A stretch of DNA of 64,000 nucleotides from Candidatus Gastranaerophilales bacterium (GTDB lineage: Bacteria > Cyanobacteriota > Vampirovibrionia > Gastranaerophilales > Gastranaerophilaceae): assembly GCA_944323395.1 (NCBI GenBank), contig CALUSI010000002.1, positions 1-64,000 of the forward strand, read 5' to 3'. The translations under genes and the position numbers were made by a program. The notes beneath the pieces are model-generated. The model was not told the origin of the DNA, searched no databases, and saw only the letters and a program-made list of their open reading frames with translations. This document shows, piece by piece, positions 34,951-44,753 of this stretch; the stretch's first letter is position 1, and each line of letters opens with the position of its first letter.

Positions 34951-36798
34951 CTAATCAACATTTTTTTCTTGTTTGTTTTTTTGAAGATTAAAATAATCAT
35001 AAACAAGTTGAGCCTGACTCTTAGATAATAATAACATCAATTCTTCTTTTGTAAGCTTAGATATTTTAGAAATATTAACATATTTTTCAATTAGAATTTT
35101 TTTATTTTTTTTGTACAACCCTTTAATATCATCCAATTCCGAATGAATAGCTTCTTTTTCTCTTAATTGTCGATGAAAAGTAATTGCAAAACGATGTGCT
35201 TCATCTCTTATTCTTTGGAAGAAAAATAAAGCTTGAGAATTTGACGGAAATAATACAGGACGCTGTTTATTAGGAATAAATACTTCTTCAATCCTTTTTG
35301 CAAGAGATACAATATCTTGATTTTTAACGCCTAATTCATTCAATATTTCAACAGCACTGGAAAGTTGTCCTTTTCCGCCATCTATAATAATTAAATCCGG
35401 GAATTCCAAATTTTCTTTTAAAAGTCTTGAATATCTTCTGGTTATAACTTCTCTCATAGATTTAAAATCATCGGGTTTACCTTTTTCCACAGTTTTTATT
35501 TTAAATTTTTTATATTCGCTTTTCTTTGGCATACCATTGTAAAAAGAAACCATTGAAGCAACAGTATTTGTACCTTGTACATGAGATATATCAAAACATT
35601 CAACTCTGTGTGGAAAGTTTTTTAAACCTAATTTTTCTTGAATATATGAACCTGTTTCATTGTAATTTGATTGAATTTCTTGTAATGATTTAACTTTCAT
35701 CTCTTGAAGATGGTAGTTTGAATTTTTTAATGCAAGCTCTAAAATATCGTCATTTTTCTTTGTCCAACCGGGATTAATTGTAACCTTTGAACCTTTTTTC
35801 GAACTTAACCATTGTTCATAGATAAGCTTATCTTCTTCATTTAATTCATAAGAGAATATTATCTCTGACGGTATATCATTATCACTTGTTAATTGATAAT
35901 ATTCTTTAATGAAATAAGAAATTATTTCTTCGTCACTATCATAATCAGATTTAGAAATTTCAAAATCTTTTTTATTAGTTAATCTTCCGTCTCTAATTTG
36001 AAGCAATGAAATACCGCCAATAAATTCATCCGTACTGACAGATATGATATCTTGATTAATATTTGTATTTTCATAAACGACTTTTTGCTTTTCAATAGTT
36101 TTTAAAACATCAAAATAACTGTCCCTATATCTTGCAGCTTTTTCATATTCCTGATTTTCCGAGCATTTTTCCATTAAAGCTTTTAATTCGTCAACCAGCT
36201 GCATTTGCTTACCCGATAAAAACAGTTCAACATTTTTTATAAGCTTTTTATATTCTTCAGATGAAATAAGTTTTTGGCAAGGAGCCATACATCTGCCAAT
36301 CTGATAATATATGCAGGGTCTATCTTTAAATTTAGGAGTTTTACATTGTTTTAAAGGGAAAAGTTTTTTTAATAAATCAAGCGTAGTATACATTGACTTA
36401 CCGTTGGTATATGGTCCAAAGTATTTACCCTCAATAGGATTTTTATTTGCTTTTCTTGTAACTAAAATACGAGGATAATCTTCTTTCGTAATTAAAAAAT
36501 ATGGGAACTTTTTATCATCTTTAAGTAAGACATTATACTTTGGTTTATATTTTTTTATTAAATGAGATTCTAAAATTAATGCTTCAATTTCTGAATTAGT
36601 TATAATAAATTCAATTTTTACAATTTGAGGCACCATTACCTTTAACTTTACAGAGTCGTGTTTTTTATTGAAATAACTCGAAACACGTCTTTTTAAATTT
36701 TTTGCTTTACCAACATAAATAATAGTACCTGTCTTATCATAAAACTGATAAGATCCGCTTGATTCAGGTAATAAACGTAATTGTTCTTTTATATCCAT
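34951..36798 (-). CDS. uvrC: UvrABC system protein C
   Basis: Excinuclease subunit that makes both incisions in nucleotide excision repair. At 615 residues it is full length: an N-terminal GIY-YIG nuclease (GSYQFYDKTGTIIYVGKAKNLKRR), a Cys-containing region (CKTPKFKDRPCIYYQIGRCMAPC), the UVR helix-hairpin that binds UvrB (about 200-235), an RNase H-like endonuclease domain (HRVECFDISHVQGTNTVASMV and LIIDGGKGQL), and a C-terminal HhH region (LDDIKGLYKKNKKIL). It leads an operon with the radical SAM and DUF815 genes. Confidence 0.97.
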   Translation of the reverse strand: MDIKEQLRLLPESSGSYQFYDKTGTIIYVGKAKNLKRRVSSYFNKKHDSVKLKVMVPQIVKIEFIITNSEIEALILESHLIKKYKPKYNVLLKDDKKFPYFLITKEDYPRILVTRKANKNPIEGKYFGPYTNGKSMYTTLDLLKKLFPLKQCKTPKFKDRPCIYYQIGRCMAPCQKLISSEEYKKLIKNVELFLSGKQMQLVDELKALMEKCSENQEYEKAARYRDSYFDVLKTIEKQKVVYENTNINQDIISVSTDEFIGGISLLQIRDGRLTNKKDFEISKSDYDSDEEIISYFIKEYYQLTSDNDIPSEIIFSYELNEEDKLIYEQWLSSKKGSKVTINPGWTKKNDDILELALKNSNYHLQEMKVKSLQEIQSNYNETGSYIQEKLGLKNFPHRVECFDISHVQGTNTVASMVSFYNGMPKKSEYKKFKIKTVEKGKPDDFKSMREVITRRYSRLLKENLEFPDLIIIDGGKGQLSSAVEILNELGVKNQDIVSLAKRIEEVFIPNKQRPVLFPSNSQALFFFQRIRDEAHRFAITFHRQLREKEAIHSELDDIKGLYKKNKKILIEKYVNISKISKLTKEELMLLLSKSQAQLVYDYFNLQKNKQEKNVD

Positions 36799-36806
36799 AA
36801 CTCTAT

Positions 36807-36837
36807 TTTACAATACTTTCAATATTACTGATATAAT
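36807..36837 (+). promoter_or_regulatory. Promoter placed for leaderless transcription
   Basis: TTTACA (36807-36812) and a perfect TATAAT (36832-36837), spacer 19 nt, with the -10 box ending only 6 nt before the ATG at 36844. There is no Shine-Dalgarno, so the transcript probably begins at or next to the start codon. Confidence 0.5.
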
Positions 36838-36843
36838 AAAGCT

Positions 36844-37257
36844 ATGTTTTTAAAGAAAATTTTTTATAAATATATTCTAAGAAGAAAATATTACAGATAT
36901 GGAAAATGTAACAGATGCGGTGATTGTTGCAGTAAAATCTACGTAAATCATAAAAAAGACACAATTAAAACTATTGAAGAATTTGAAAAACTAAAGAACC
37001 TACACCCTTTTTATACATTTTTAGAAGTAGTTGATAAAGATAATAATGGTCTTGTATTTAAGTGTAATAAATTTGATAAAGAAAAACATATTTGTACAAT
37101 ACATAAATTCAGACCGGGTATTTGCAGAAGATATCCATCTGAAATTATTTTAAAGATGAATGGCGTAATGTCCGAAAAGTGCGGATTTTATTTTAAACCG
37201 ATTGACAGTTTTAAAGATATTTTGAAAAAAGAACAAAAGAAAACAAATAATTTCTAA
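36844..37257 (+). CDS. YkgJ-type cysteine-cluster protein
   Basis: A 137-residue protein of the Fe/Zn-chelating YkgJ family. The signature is C22-x2-C25-x2-C28-C29 (KCNRCGDCCSK), with later cysteines in FKCNKFD, HICTIHK and PGICRRYP. Family members bind a metal or an iron-sulfur cluster; some help flagellin lysine modification, most are unassigned. It is divergent from uvrC and overlaps the stop of folP by 4 nt. The -10 box sits 6 nt before the ATG. Confidence 0.85.
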   Translation: MFLKKIFYKYILRRKYYRYGKCNRCGDCCSKIYVNHKKDTIKTIEEFEKLKNLHPFYTFLEVVDKDNNGLVFKCNKFDKEKHICTIHKFRPGICRRYPSEIILKMNGVMSEKCGFYFKPIDSFKDILKKEQKKTNNF

Positions 37258-38423
37258 TATAATTTTTGAGCAATATCTAGAAACTTTTTAGTTAATTCTA
37301 CGTTATGAACTCTGTGAATATTAACATTAGAAAGCATTGCTGAATATAAAGCGGTATGTAAATCCGCATCTTCACAGGTAATATCAAAAGTTTTTCTGAT
37401 AAAAGATTTTCTCGAAATACCTAATAACATAGGACAATTTAAGGTTTGAAATTCATCTAACCTTTTTAAAAGTTCAAAATTAGATTCTAAAGCTTTTCCA
37501 AAACCAATTCCAACATCAATTATTATATTTTTTCTATCAAGTCCGGAGTTTGTTAATAAATCAATTTTATTTTTTAATGATAAATAAATTTCTTCAACAA
37601 TATCAGCACAAACAAAATCAGAGGAAACAGCAGGAACTTTGTCTGAATGCATGATAATAACAGGTACATTGTTTTTGACTACAAAATCAAATAAATCTCT
37701 ATCAAAATCCAATCCCGAAACATCATTAATGATATCGGCACCCATTTCTAAGGCTTGTTTTGCGGTTTGATAATTTCTTGTATCAATACTGATTGGAATA
37801 TCAAAATACTTTTTTCTGATTTCTTTTATTACTGGAATTACTCTTTTTATTTCTTCCTCTATTGTAACAGGCTCTGCACCTGGTCTTGTTGATTCACCGC
37901 CAATATCTATAATATCTGCACCATTTTTAATCAACTCATCACAATGTACTAATGCTGATTCAACAGAATTATAATTACCTCCGTCTGAAAAAGAATCCGG
38001 TGTAACATTTAAAATACCCATTATATATGGTCTTGACCAATCAAAGATTCTATTTCTAATTACAATTGGTTCTAATTTTCGATTTAATTCATAATTTAGT
38101 TCTTGTGCTAATTTTTTTAAACGAAAAGGTTGAATATATAATTTTTTGATAAGCTTTTTTAACTGAGAAGTTGTTGCAAAAACAATTGCATCAGTATATT
38201 CGCATTTACACATTATAGTATCTCTATTAACAGCACAATCAAAGCCTAAAGAAAGACAAAGTTGTTTTAAAATATTTGCTTCATGAGGCTTTAAGTGAAA
38301 TATTTTATACAATTGTCCTTCATATTTTAATGAAGCTTCGGCAATATAAGAAGAATCAAACCCTATAGACTTCAATTCTTTTAATACATTATTATTTGCT
38401 TTTTTTACAAAGATATCACTCAT
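37254..38423 (-). CDS. folP: Dihydropteroate synthase with N-terminal extension
   Basis: Joins 6-hydroxymethyl-dihydropterin pyrophosphate with p-aminobenzoate in folate synthesis. The TIM barrel starts near residue 130: IMGILNVTPDSFSDGGNY (134-151), IDIGGESTRPGAE, SIDTRNY, INDVSGL, VIIMHS, IIDVGIGFGKA, GISRKSFI and the final IHRVHNV. About 125 residues precede it, longer than the standard enzyme; they look like a separate small domain (GFDSSYIAEASLKYEGQLYKIFHL). Extended forms occur in some other bacteria. The substrate-binding motifs are intact. Confidence 0.94.
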   Translation of the reverse strand: MSDIFVKKANNNVLKELKSIGFDSSYIAEASLKYEGQLYKIFHLKPHEANILKQLCLSLGFDCAVNRDTIMCKCEYTDAIVFATTSQLKKLIKKLYIQPFRLKKLAQELNYELNRKLEPIVIRNRIFDWSRPYIMGILNVTPDSFSDGGNYNSVESALVHCDELIKNGADIIDIGGESTRPGAEPVTIEEEIKRVIPVIKEIRKKYFDIPISIDTRNYQTAKQALEMGADIINDVSGLDFDRDLFDFVVKNNVPVIIMHSDKVPAVSSDFVCADIVEEIYLSLKNKIDLLTNSGLDRKNIIIDVGIGFGKALESNFELLKRLDEFQTLNCPMLLGISRKSFIRKTFDITCEDADLHTALYSAMLSNVNIHRVHNVELTKKFLDIAQKLY

Positions 38424-38688
38424 AAAACCATTATAGAAAAAACTCTTTGCTTTGTGTAGCTTATTTATAAAATCATTAATTATTGATGTAAGCTTTTCAA
38501 TCTTTATGTTTCAACAAACTATAAAAAGGGAATATAAACTAAATATTACTTTGTTAAAATAAATAGGAAAATTTAATGACAGATGAGAATAAAGAAAAAA
38601 TAAATAATAAAACTTTGTTGAAAAGTTGTTGGGTTTTAAACCAACAGAAACAAAAAAGAAAATAGAGTTGCGTAAGATAGAAAATGAA

Positions 38689-39315
38689 TTATCGTAGAGT
38701 ACACATCGAAAACTCAAAGATATTTATAACAATCGTAACAAGCAAGCGATGACAGATATTAATTAAAAATATTGATTTATTAAATAATTCATTTAAACAA
38801 ATAAAGAAAAAGATAAAGATATTTCCAATTCTTTCCTCTTGTAATTTTCCTACAGGTAATATAGCATTTTTATTAGAATCATATTGAAATACGTAATTTC
38901 TTGTTTTATCAATATCATTTTTATTATAGTATTGCAATCCGAATATTAAAATATTTCCATCTTTAGTACATACAACATCAGGTTTTGCTCTCAATCCACA
39001 ATTACCAAGAATAAAATTAGAATTAATAGATTTAATATTGTCAGATATTTTTTTATTTTTTAGTTTATAAAGAAAAATTCCACTATAGCAGGTGATTAAT
39101 ATATTATCATTATCTATTTTTATTGAATTTTCAGCCCCATAAAAATCATGTTCTAAAGTTAAAATTTTTTCTTCTCTAATTTCTTTTGTTTTATTATTGT
39201 ATATTTTAATATTTATTATATATTCATTCCATTGTTTCATAATGCAAGAAAATCCCAAAACATTTTCTTTATCAATGTTTACCAAATAATCACCGATATA
39301 ACTATTTTTATCTAA
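38689..39315 (-). pseudogene. Decayed Kelch/beta-propeller-like gene
   Basis: The frame is open from a stop near 39316 down to 38689 but has no ATG near its beginning. The middle reads like a propeller repeat protein (DGNILIFGLQYYN, YVFQYDSNKNAILPVGKLQEERIGN), then turns into a hydrophobic run (IFIFFFICLNELF), which suggests a frameshift. The 5' part of a normal gene is absent. Together with about 260 bp of featureless sequence up to folP, this is best read as a gene remnant. Confidence 0.5.
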
Positions 39316-39337
39316 CTAGCTGAGTATAATAAATACT

Positions 39338-41029
39338 TTAGTTCTCTATTTTAACAAAAACGACTAAGGTCCAATCACCTGCCTGAGTTATGCTATCAAT
39401 CTTATAACTATCTTTGAATGAATATAAAAGGCTATTTCTTAATGCTGAAAAAGCAAGAAATATAAATGGAGTTCTGTCATATTCTTTATTGTCATTAACT
39501 ATTTTTTGTATTTTATCATTTGATAAAAAAGACACTGTATTTAGAAAAATAATCCCGATTCTATCCCCCTTTGTCATTTTTGAATTAAAGTTGTCATTTA
39601 CATATTTTATAATGATTTTATTTGGAAATTCTTTAAAATAATTCCTATAAATTATTTTTCCGTTATTAATTGTTTTATAATAATTGTCATTATTAAACAT
39701 GAAATAATTAAAATTAAATTTATTTATAGAATGAAAATGATATTTTGTATTTTTTGTTAAGTATCTTTCAAATTTATCCTTATCATAATAGGTAAGTAAA
39801 ACAAAATCTTTATTTCTAAGGCGAGAGTTTTCCAGTAATTTTACAACAGCTAGGTGCCCTTCACTTCTTGATCTTTTAGGTGCAGAATCTGTTGACGTAA
39901 TTAAATAAAATATGTTTAAGGTTATAAAGATTGAAGTTAGAATTATTTGTACAGAGTTTTTTTTGAAAGAACTTAAACCAAGTGCAAATATTAAAACTAA
40001 TATAGGGTAAATTTCACATGTGTATTTTGTAATGAGTATTATTTTTCCCAAAATGGATAGAAATATCAATGAGATGAAAAATAAAATTGCAGACAAAAAA
40101 TAATAGTTAATTGTTGTTATTTTTTCTTTTAATCCTTGGTATAACCCAATTAATCCAATAATTGATGGTAATATTGCAAATATGATAAATATATAATTTA
40201 TATTCTTGTCTTTTAAAATATAAGCAAATATAGTATCTGGTACGTTCACTATATTTGTTTGTATAGGTGAAAAGTAATCTATAATGCAGAATAATACTTT
40301 TGAAATTGAAAAATTAGACCAAAACTGTGATAGTGACTGCGAAAATGCAACAGTAAAAAGAAAAGGTAAAATTAATAATACTACAAGTATAAATGGAGAA
40401 ATATATTTTAGTAATATTATTAGATTTTCAGTCTTTTCTTTAAAAAATTTATTTTCTTTGTATAAAAGAAAAAGAAGTGCACTAATATTAAAAAGAGAAA
40501 AAATAATTCCAAGTGTATGAGTTCCGGAAATTAAAGCATTTGTAGAAAAGAATATAAGAAAATTAAATGCATTTTGATTTTTTTCAAGTTTAACAAAAAA
40601 TAACAGTGATAAAGCGCAAAGTAGCATGAGTAAACTGTATAATCTTACTTCTTGTGCAAAATAAATATGAAACGAACTTATTGCTGTTAAAAATGAGCAT
40701 AATATCCCCAGTTTAATATCTTTAGTTTCTTTTCCAACAAAGAACATTGTAATAATTGTCAATAATGATGGAACAACTGATGAAATTCTTAAAGAAATAT
40801 CGCTATCTTTGAATAAATACATCCAAAATTTCAAATAGATATAATAAAAAGGTGCGTGGCAATTTCTAAACATTTCTGTAATAAAATCAGAAAAGCTCTT
40901 TTTAGATGCAATAAACCAACTTACATATTCATCGTTCCAAAGTCCTTCTGGTTTATCGATAAACCAAAGACGGAATAAAAAAGCTATTAAAAAGATAATA
41001 AATAGTTTAAAAAAAGTATTGTTTTTCAT
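39338..41029 (-). CDS. GT39/ArnT-like membrane glycosyltransferase
   Basis: A 563-residue integral membrane protein with about ten or more hydrophobic segments, the first at residues 7-20. The first periplasmic loop has the catalytic acidic pair D33-E34 (LWNDEYVSW), and HAPFYYIYLKFW follows, as in GT39/PMT and ArnT/GT83 enzymes that use polyprenyl-phosphate sugars. The C-terminal 180 residues are soluble. It likely transfers a sugar to a lipid or surface glycan. It is divergent from the GT2 gene, which could make the polyprenyl-phosphate donor. Confidence 0.82.
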   Translation of the reverse strand: MKNNTFFKLFIIFLIAFLFRLWFIDKPEGLWNDEYVSWFIASKKSFSDFITEMFRNCHAPFYYIYLKFWMYLFKDSDISLRISSVVPSLLTIITMFFVGKETKDIKLGILCSFLTAISSFHIYFAQEVRLYSLLMLLCALSLLFFVKLEKNQNAFNFLIFFSTNALISGTHTLGIIFSLFNISALLFLLYKENKFFKEKTENLIILLKYISPFILVVLLILPFLFTVAFSQSLSQFWSNFSISKVLFCIIDYFSPIQTNIVNVPDTIFAYILKDKNINYIFIIFAILPSIIGLIGLYQGLKEKITTINYYFLSAILFFISLIFLSILGKIILITKYTCEIYPILVLIFALGLSSFKKNSVQIILTSIFITLNIFYLITSTDSAPKRSRSEGHLAVVKLLENSRLRNKDFVLLTYYDKDKFERYLTKNTKYHFHSINKFNFNYFMFNNDNYYKTINNGKIIYRNYFKEFPNKIIIKYVNDNFNSKMTKGDRIGIIFLNTVSFLSNDKIQKIVNDNKEYDRTPFIFLAFSALRNSLLYSFKDSYKIDSITQAGDWTLVVFVKIEN

Positions 41030-41091
41030 TCTTATTTTATGTTTTCATGTATATTAATAGAATAATTTTATCATATATCTGTTTGGTGAGT

Positions 41092-42030
41092 ATGAAATTA
41101 ATAATTCAAATACCTTGTTATAATGAAGAAGTTGCATTGCCTGTCACATTGTCTCAATTGCCAAAGCATATAGATGGCATTGATGAAATTGAAGTTTTAA
41201 TATCAGATGATGGAAGTACTGATAGAACAATTGAAATTGCAAAGTCTTATGGGGTCAATCATATTGTAACATCAACACACCATAGAGGTTTAGCAAAAAC
41301 ATTTTTGGCAGGTATTCAATGTGCTATAGAAAAGGGTGCAGATATAATTGTTAATACTGATGCTGACAATCAGTATTGTGCTGATGATATTGAAAAACTT
41401 GTTAGACCTATTCTTGAAAAAAAAGCAGATATAGTTATTGGTGCAAGACCAATAAAACAAATTAAAGAATTTTCGCTTTTTAAGAAGTTTTTACAATTTT
41501 TAGGATCGAAGGTAGTCCGTTTATTAAGTTCTACAGCTACTGATGATGCACCAAGTGGTTTTAGAGCTTTTTCCAGAGATGCTGCATTATCAATAAATGT
41601 TTTTGATAATTACACATATACAATTGAAACTGTTATTCAGTCCAAAATAAAAGGTTTACACATTTTATCTGTACCAATAAGAGTTAATTCTTGTTATAGA
41701 AAATCAAGACTTGTAAAAAATATTTTTACCTATGTTCAAAAAAATTCGTTTACAATATTGAGAATGTTTATTATATATAGACCATTTAGATTTTTTGCGG
41801 CAATTGGTTCTTTTATCTCTTTTGTTGGTTTGATTTTGCTTTCCAGATTCTTATTTCTTTACTTTTTAGACCACGGTAATGGACACATACAATCTTTGAT
41901 TATTTCATCAATTTTAGTTATTACAGGTATTCAGATTATAATTTTTGGTGTTTTATCTGATTTATTGGCAATAAATAGAAAACTTGTTGAAGATATACAG
42001 GTTCGAGTAAAAAAAATGGAAAACAAATAG
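41092..42030 (+). CDS. GT2 family glycosyltransferase (polyprenyl-phosphate sugar synthase-like)
   Basis: Started at the ATG at 41092 (MKLIIQIPCYNEE); an earlier in-frame ATG at 41047 would add a poorly conserved stretch. About 312 residues: a GT-A domain with IPCYNEE, LISDDGSTDRT and the DxD-like NTDADNQY, then PSGFRAFSR, and two C-terminal membrane helices (FFAAIGSFISFVGLILL and IISSILVITGIQIIIFGVL). This is the layout of dolichyl/undecaprenyl-phosphate mannose or glucose synthases. It may feed the divergent GT39 enzyme. Confidence 0.88.
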   Translation: MKLIIQIPCYNEEVALPVTLSQLPKHIDGIDEIEVLISDDGSTDRTIEIAKSYGVNHIVTSTHHRGLAKTFLAGIQCAIEKGADIIVNTDADNQYCADDIEKLVRPILEKKADIVIGARPIKQIKEFSLFKKFLQFLGSKVVRLLSSTATDDAPSGFRAFSRDAALSINVFDNYTYTIETVIQSKIKGLHILSVPIRVNSCYRKSRLVKNIFTYVQKNSFTILRMFIIYRPFRFFAAIGSFISFVGLILLSRFLFLYFLDHGNGHIQSLIISSILVITGIQIIIFGVLSDLLAINRKLVEDIQVRVKKMENK

Positions 42031-42073
42031 CCTTATTGTACTGTAACATCGGCTAAGATAAAATTTTATTAAA

Positions 42074-43570
42074 ATGAAACATAATCTTTCTATGAGGATT
42101 TTGTTATCGATATTGTTTTTTTTCATTTTTCAACTTTCAGCACTTTCAAATGTTGCTGAGTATATAGACTCTTATACAAAATGCAGCGAAAATCAAAGTT
42201 ATAAATCATTTTCTCAGATTATAAAAGGTGAAGCTTCTATTTCTGATATTGAAAAGCAGATGATATTAGATAAGGAAATATCAAATGATTTAAATTCCCC
42301 TTTTGTTTATACAGATTTGGAAGAATGTATAAAAATTGCTTTGGATAAAAATTATGATATTCAAATTAGTGGTGCAGGCAGACTTGAATCATATTGGTTA
42401 AATAAGAATGCTTATTTTCAATTACTTCCTGATGCATATTATAATTTTAATATAAGTAATTTAGGAGGTAGCTTTTTAGTTGGTGGTATTGTTGCAACTA
42501 CAGTTCATGAAGTACCGATACAAAGTATCTTTGGTGTAGAATGGTCTACAATAAATCAAGGTAAATATTTCTTTTATTTAGCACAGACAAAAAATTTATT
42601 AAAATCATCATCGGCTTCATTAGAATATACAAAGGACGAAATTTTGCTTAATACCGTTTTAACATATTATGATTTATTAGGTATTAAGATGGAAATGGAG
42701 GTTCAGAAGGTTAATCTATATGATAGGTTGGAACAATTAAAATATACACAAGCAAGATTTGATGCGGGATTAGGTACTTTATATGATGTAAAAAGAGCAC
42801 AAGCTGAATTTGCAGGTGCGCAACTTGAATATACAACAACTATCAATTCATTAAGATTAGCACAGGCAAGTTTGGCTAATATATTAGGAATTGATGTTTT
42901 AACCGCTGTATATCCCTTTGAATTTGAAGTTGACAGTAGAGAACTTATCGATCCAAATATAGATATAGAAGATTTATATAAATTTGCACTTGAAGCAAGG
43001 GAAGATATAAAAGCAAAGGAAGCTGAAATTAATGCGTATAGAGCACAAAGAAGTGCAAACTATACTGATATTGTGCCTGCTGTTACAGTTTCATATCAAA
43101 ATGGTTATGTGGGAACAAAAAGAGCCGGCATGTATCCAAACAACAGAATTACATTAGATGTTCGAACTTCGCTTGGTAAAAATATGCTTTTAGGTACTAT
43201 TACGCAAATAAAAGCAGATTCCGCAGTTGTAAAACAAAAGAAATTAGAACTTATAAATCTAAAAAGAAAAGTTAAAGAAGATATTTTAAATTCTTATTAT
43301 GATTCTTTGAATGCAATAAAAAAAATTGAAGCTTCTAAAGTAGAAGTTGAAACTGCCGATGTAAGTGTTGATTTATCCCTTGCAAATATGAAAGCTGGTG
43401 AAGCTACTTTTATTGATGTAATTTCTTCTCAAAATTTAAAAGTAAAAGCAAACATAAATTTAATAAAAAATATGATAGAATATAATAAGGCGCAGACAAA
43501 ATTATTATTTAATATTGGTCTAATATCACCTAAAAATGTTTTAAAAGGATATAAAAGTAAGTTCTATTAG
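42074..43570 (+). CDS. TolC-family outer membrane channel
   Basis: A 498-residue protein with a signal peptide (hydrophobic MRILLSILFFFIFQLSALS). It has two structural repeats typical of outer membrane efflux proteins, with long heptad helices (TYYDLLGIKMEMEVQKVNLYDRLEQ and the matching ILNSYYDSLNAIKKIEASKVEVE) and FDAGLGTLYDVKRAQAEFAGA versus MKAGEATFIDVISSQNLKVKA. It forms the outer membrane duct for type I secretion or efflux. No inner-membrane pump or adaptor gene adjoins it, so its partner lies elsewhere. It proves a Gram-negative envelope. Confidence 0.9.
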   Translation: MKHNLSMRILLSILFFFIFQLSALSNVAEYIDSYTKCSENQSYKSFSQIIKGEASISDIEKQMILDKEISNDLNSPFVYTDLEECIKIALDKNYDIQISGAGRLESYWLNKNAYFQLLPDAYYNFNISNLGGSFLVGGIVATTVHEVPIQSIFGVEWSTINQGKYFFYLAQTKNLLKSSSASLEYTKDEILLNTVLTYYDLLGIKMEMEVQKVNLYDRLEQLKYTQARFDAGLGTLYDVKRAQAEFAGAQLEYTTTINSLRLAQASLANILGIDVLTAVYPFEFEVDSRELIDPNIDIEDLYKFALEAREDIKAKEAEINAYRAQRSANYTDIVPAVTVSYQNGYVGTKRAGMYPNNRITLDVRTSLGKNMLLGTITQIKADSAVVKQKKLELINLKRKVKEDILNSYYDSLNAIKKIEASKVEVETADVSVDLSLANMKAGEATFIDVISSQNLKVKANINLIKNMIEYNKAQTKLLFNIGLISPKNVLKGYKSKFY

Positions 43571-43603
43571 TTGTGTTTAGTAGTTTATTTGAAAAGAGAT
43601 GCA

Positions 43604-44689
43604 ATGAATATTTTAAAAAAGATTGTGAATAAAATTTTTTCAGTAAAAAAATCGATTATGGAAAAAGAAATATTTCAGCAGTCAGATATAATATTTGAAT
43701 TAATACGCAAGTACGTAAAAAAAGATTATTCAATTAATATTGATGTTCCAGATAATGTTTCCAAAATAGCATTAATTGCAAGCGGGTCATCGTATCATAG
43801 TGCAACAATAGCTGCGAATTTTCTGAGAGAAAAAGTACATTGTGAAGCTCAGTCATATTATGCAAGCGAGGTTGCTCTTGCAGAAAGTTTTGATGTAGAT
43901 AGCTCTACTTTATATATTTTTATATCTCAATCCGGTGAAACTTCTGATACAAATAAGTCATTAGATAAAATAAAGACGAAAACAGATAAAACTCTTTCTG
44001 TAACAAATACAAAAAATTCAACTCTATACAACAATACAAAATATAAGATTTTAACATATGCAGGTGTAGAAAAATCTATTGCATCTACAAAAGCAATGAG
44101 TGCTCAATTATATTGTTTGTTTTTAATATCTGCAAAAATAATGCAACAAAAAGAACTTCCTGTTCGTTCTTTTGTAGAGGAATTGTTGTGTGTGCCTGAG
44201 TACATTAAAGAAACATTTTTAAAACGAGAAGAAATTAAGTGTTATGCAAAAATTTTGTCTACATATGAAAATGCTGCAATTTTAGCTTCAGGAATGTTTT
44301 ATCCTCTTGCAAAAGAAGGCGCTTTAAAAATAAAAGAAACTTCTTATATTAATACTACTGCATACCCTACTGGGGAGTTTTTGCATGGTCATATTGCAAT
44401 CTTAAATAAAAAATGTGCTGTTATTTCTATAGTAAATAATCAAAATATTCAATTTACATTAGATGTATTGAATAAAATAACCCAAAATTATAAAACCGAT
44501 TCTTTATTAATTTCTATATTTCCTCTATCTAATATTGCAAAAAATAGCATAATTAACATTAAATCTTCTGTAGATGTAGATTTCTTATTTTCAGCACTAG
44601 TTGTATTTCAGTTATTATCTTTGGAAACTGCTTTATTCTTAAATAGAAATATTGACCGACCAGATGGTTTAAAAAAAATAGTAAAATAA
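43604..44689 (+). CDS. Double-SIS domain protein, GlmS isomerase-like
   Basis: The ATG at 43604 has AAGAGA upstream; the frame opens at 43571. About 361 residues with two SIS (sugar isomerase) domains: IASGSSYHSATIAANF, ISQSGETSDTNKS and SIASTKAMSAQ in the first, and ASGMFYPLAKEGALKIKETSY and GEFLHGHIAIL in the second. This is the isomerase half of glucosamine-6-phosphate synthase without the glutaminase domain, as in AgaS/FrlB-like deaminases. The likely substrate is an amino sugar phosphate. It follows tolC by 33 nt. Confidence 0.88.
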   Translation: MNILKKIVNKIFSVKKSIMEKEIFQQSDIIFELIRKYVKKDYSINIDVPDNVSKIALIASGSSYHSATIAANFLREKVHCEAQSYYASEVALAESFDVDSSTLYIFISQSGETSDTNKSLDKIKTKTDKTLSVTNTKNSTLYNNTKYKILTYAGVEKSIASTKAMSAQLYCLFLISAKIMQQKELPVRSFVEELLCVPEYIKETFLKREEIKCYAKILSTYENAAILASGMFYPLAKEGALKIKETSYINTTAYPTGEFLHGHIAILNKKCAVISIVNNQNIQFTLDVLNKITQNYKTDSLLISIFPLSNIAKNSIINIKSSVDVDFLFSALVVFQLLSLETALFLNRNIDRPDGLKKIVK

Positions 44690-44753
44690 TTTTTATATAT
44701 TGTAAATTTTTAGCGAAAAAAATTTTTACGGTTTTTATATGGATTGGTATAGT

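Noticed and set aside
38511-38717. A 68-residue minus-strand ORF, and a 29-codon plus-strand ORF at 38576
   Set aside because: No ribosome site and no recognisable sequence; both lie in a zone of gene decay.
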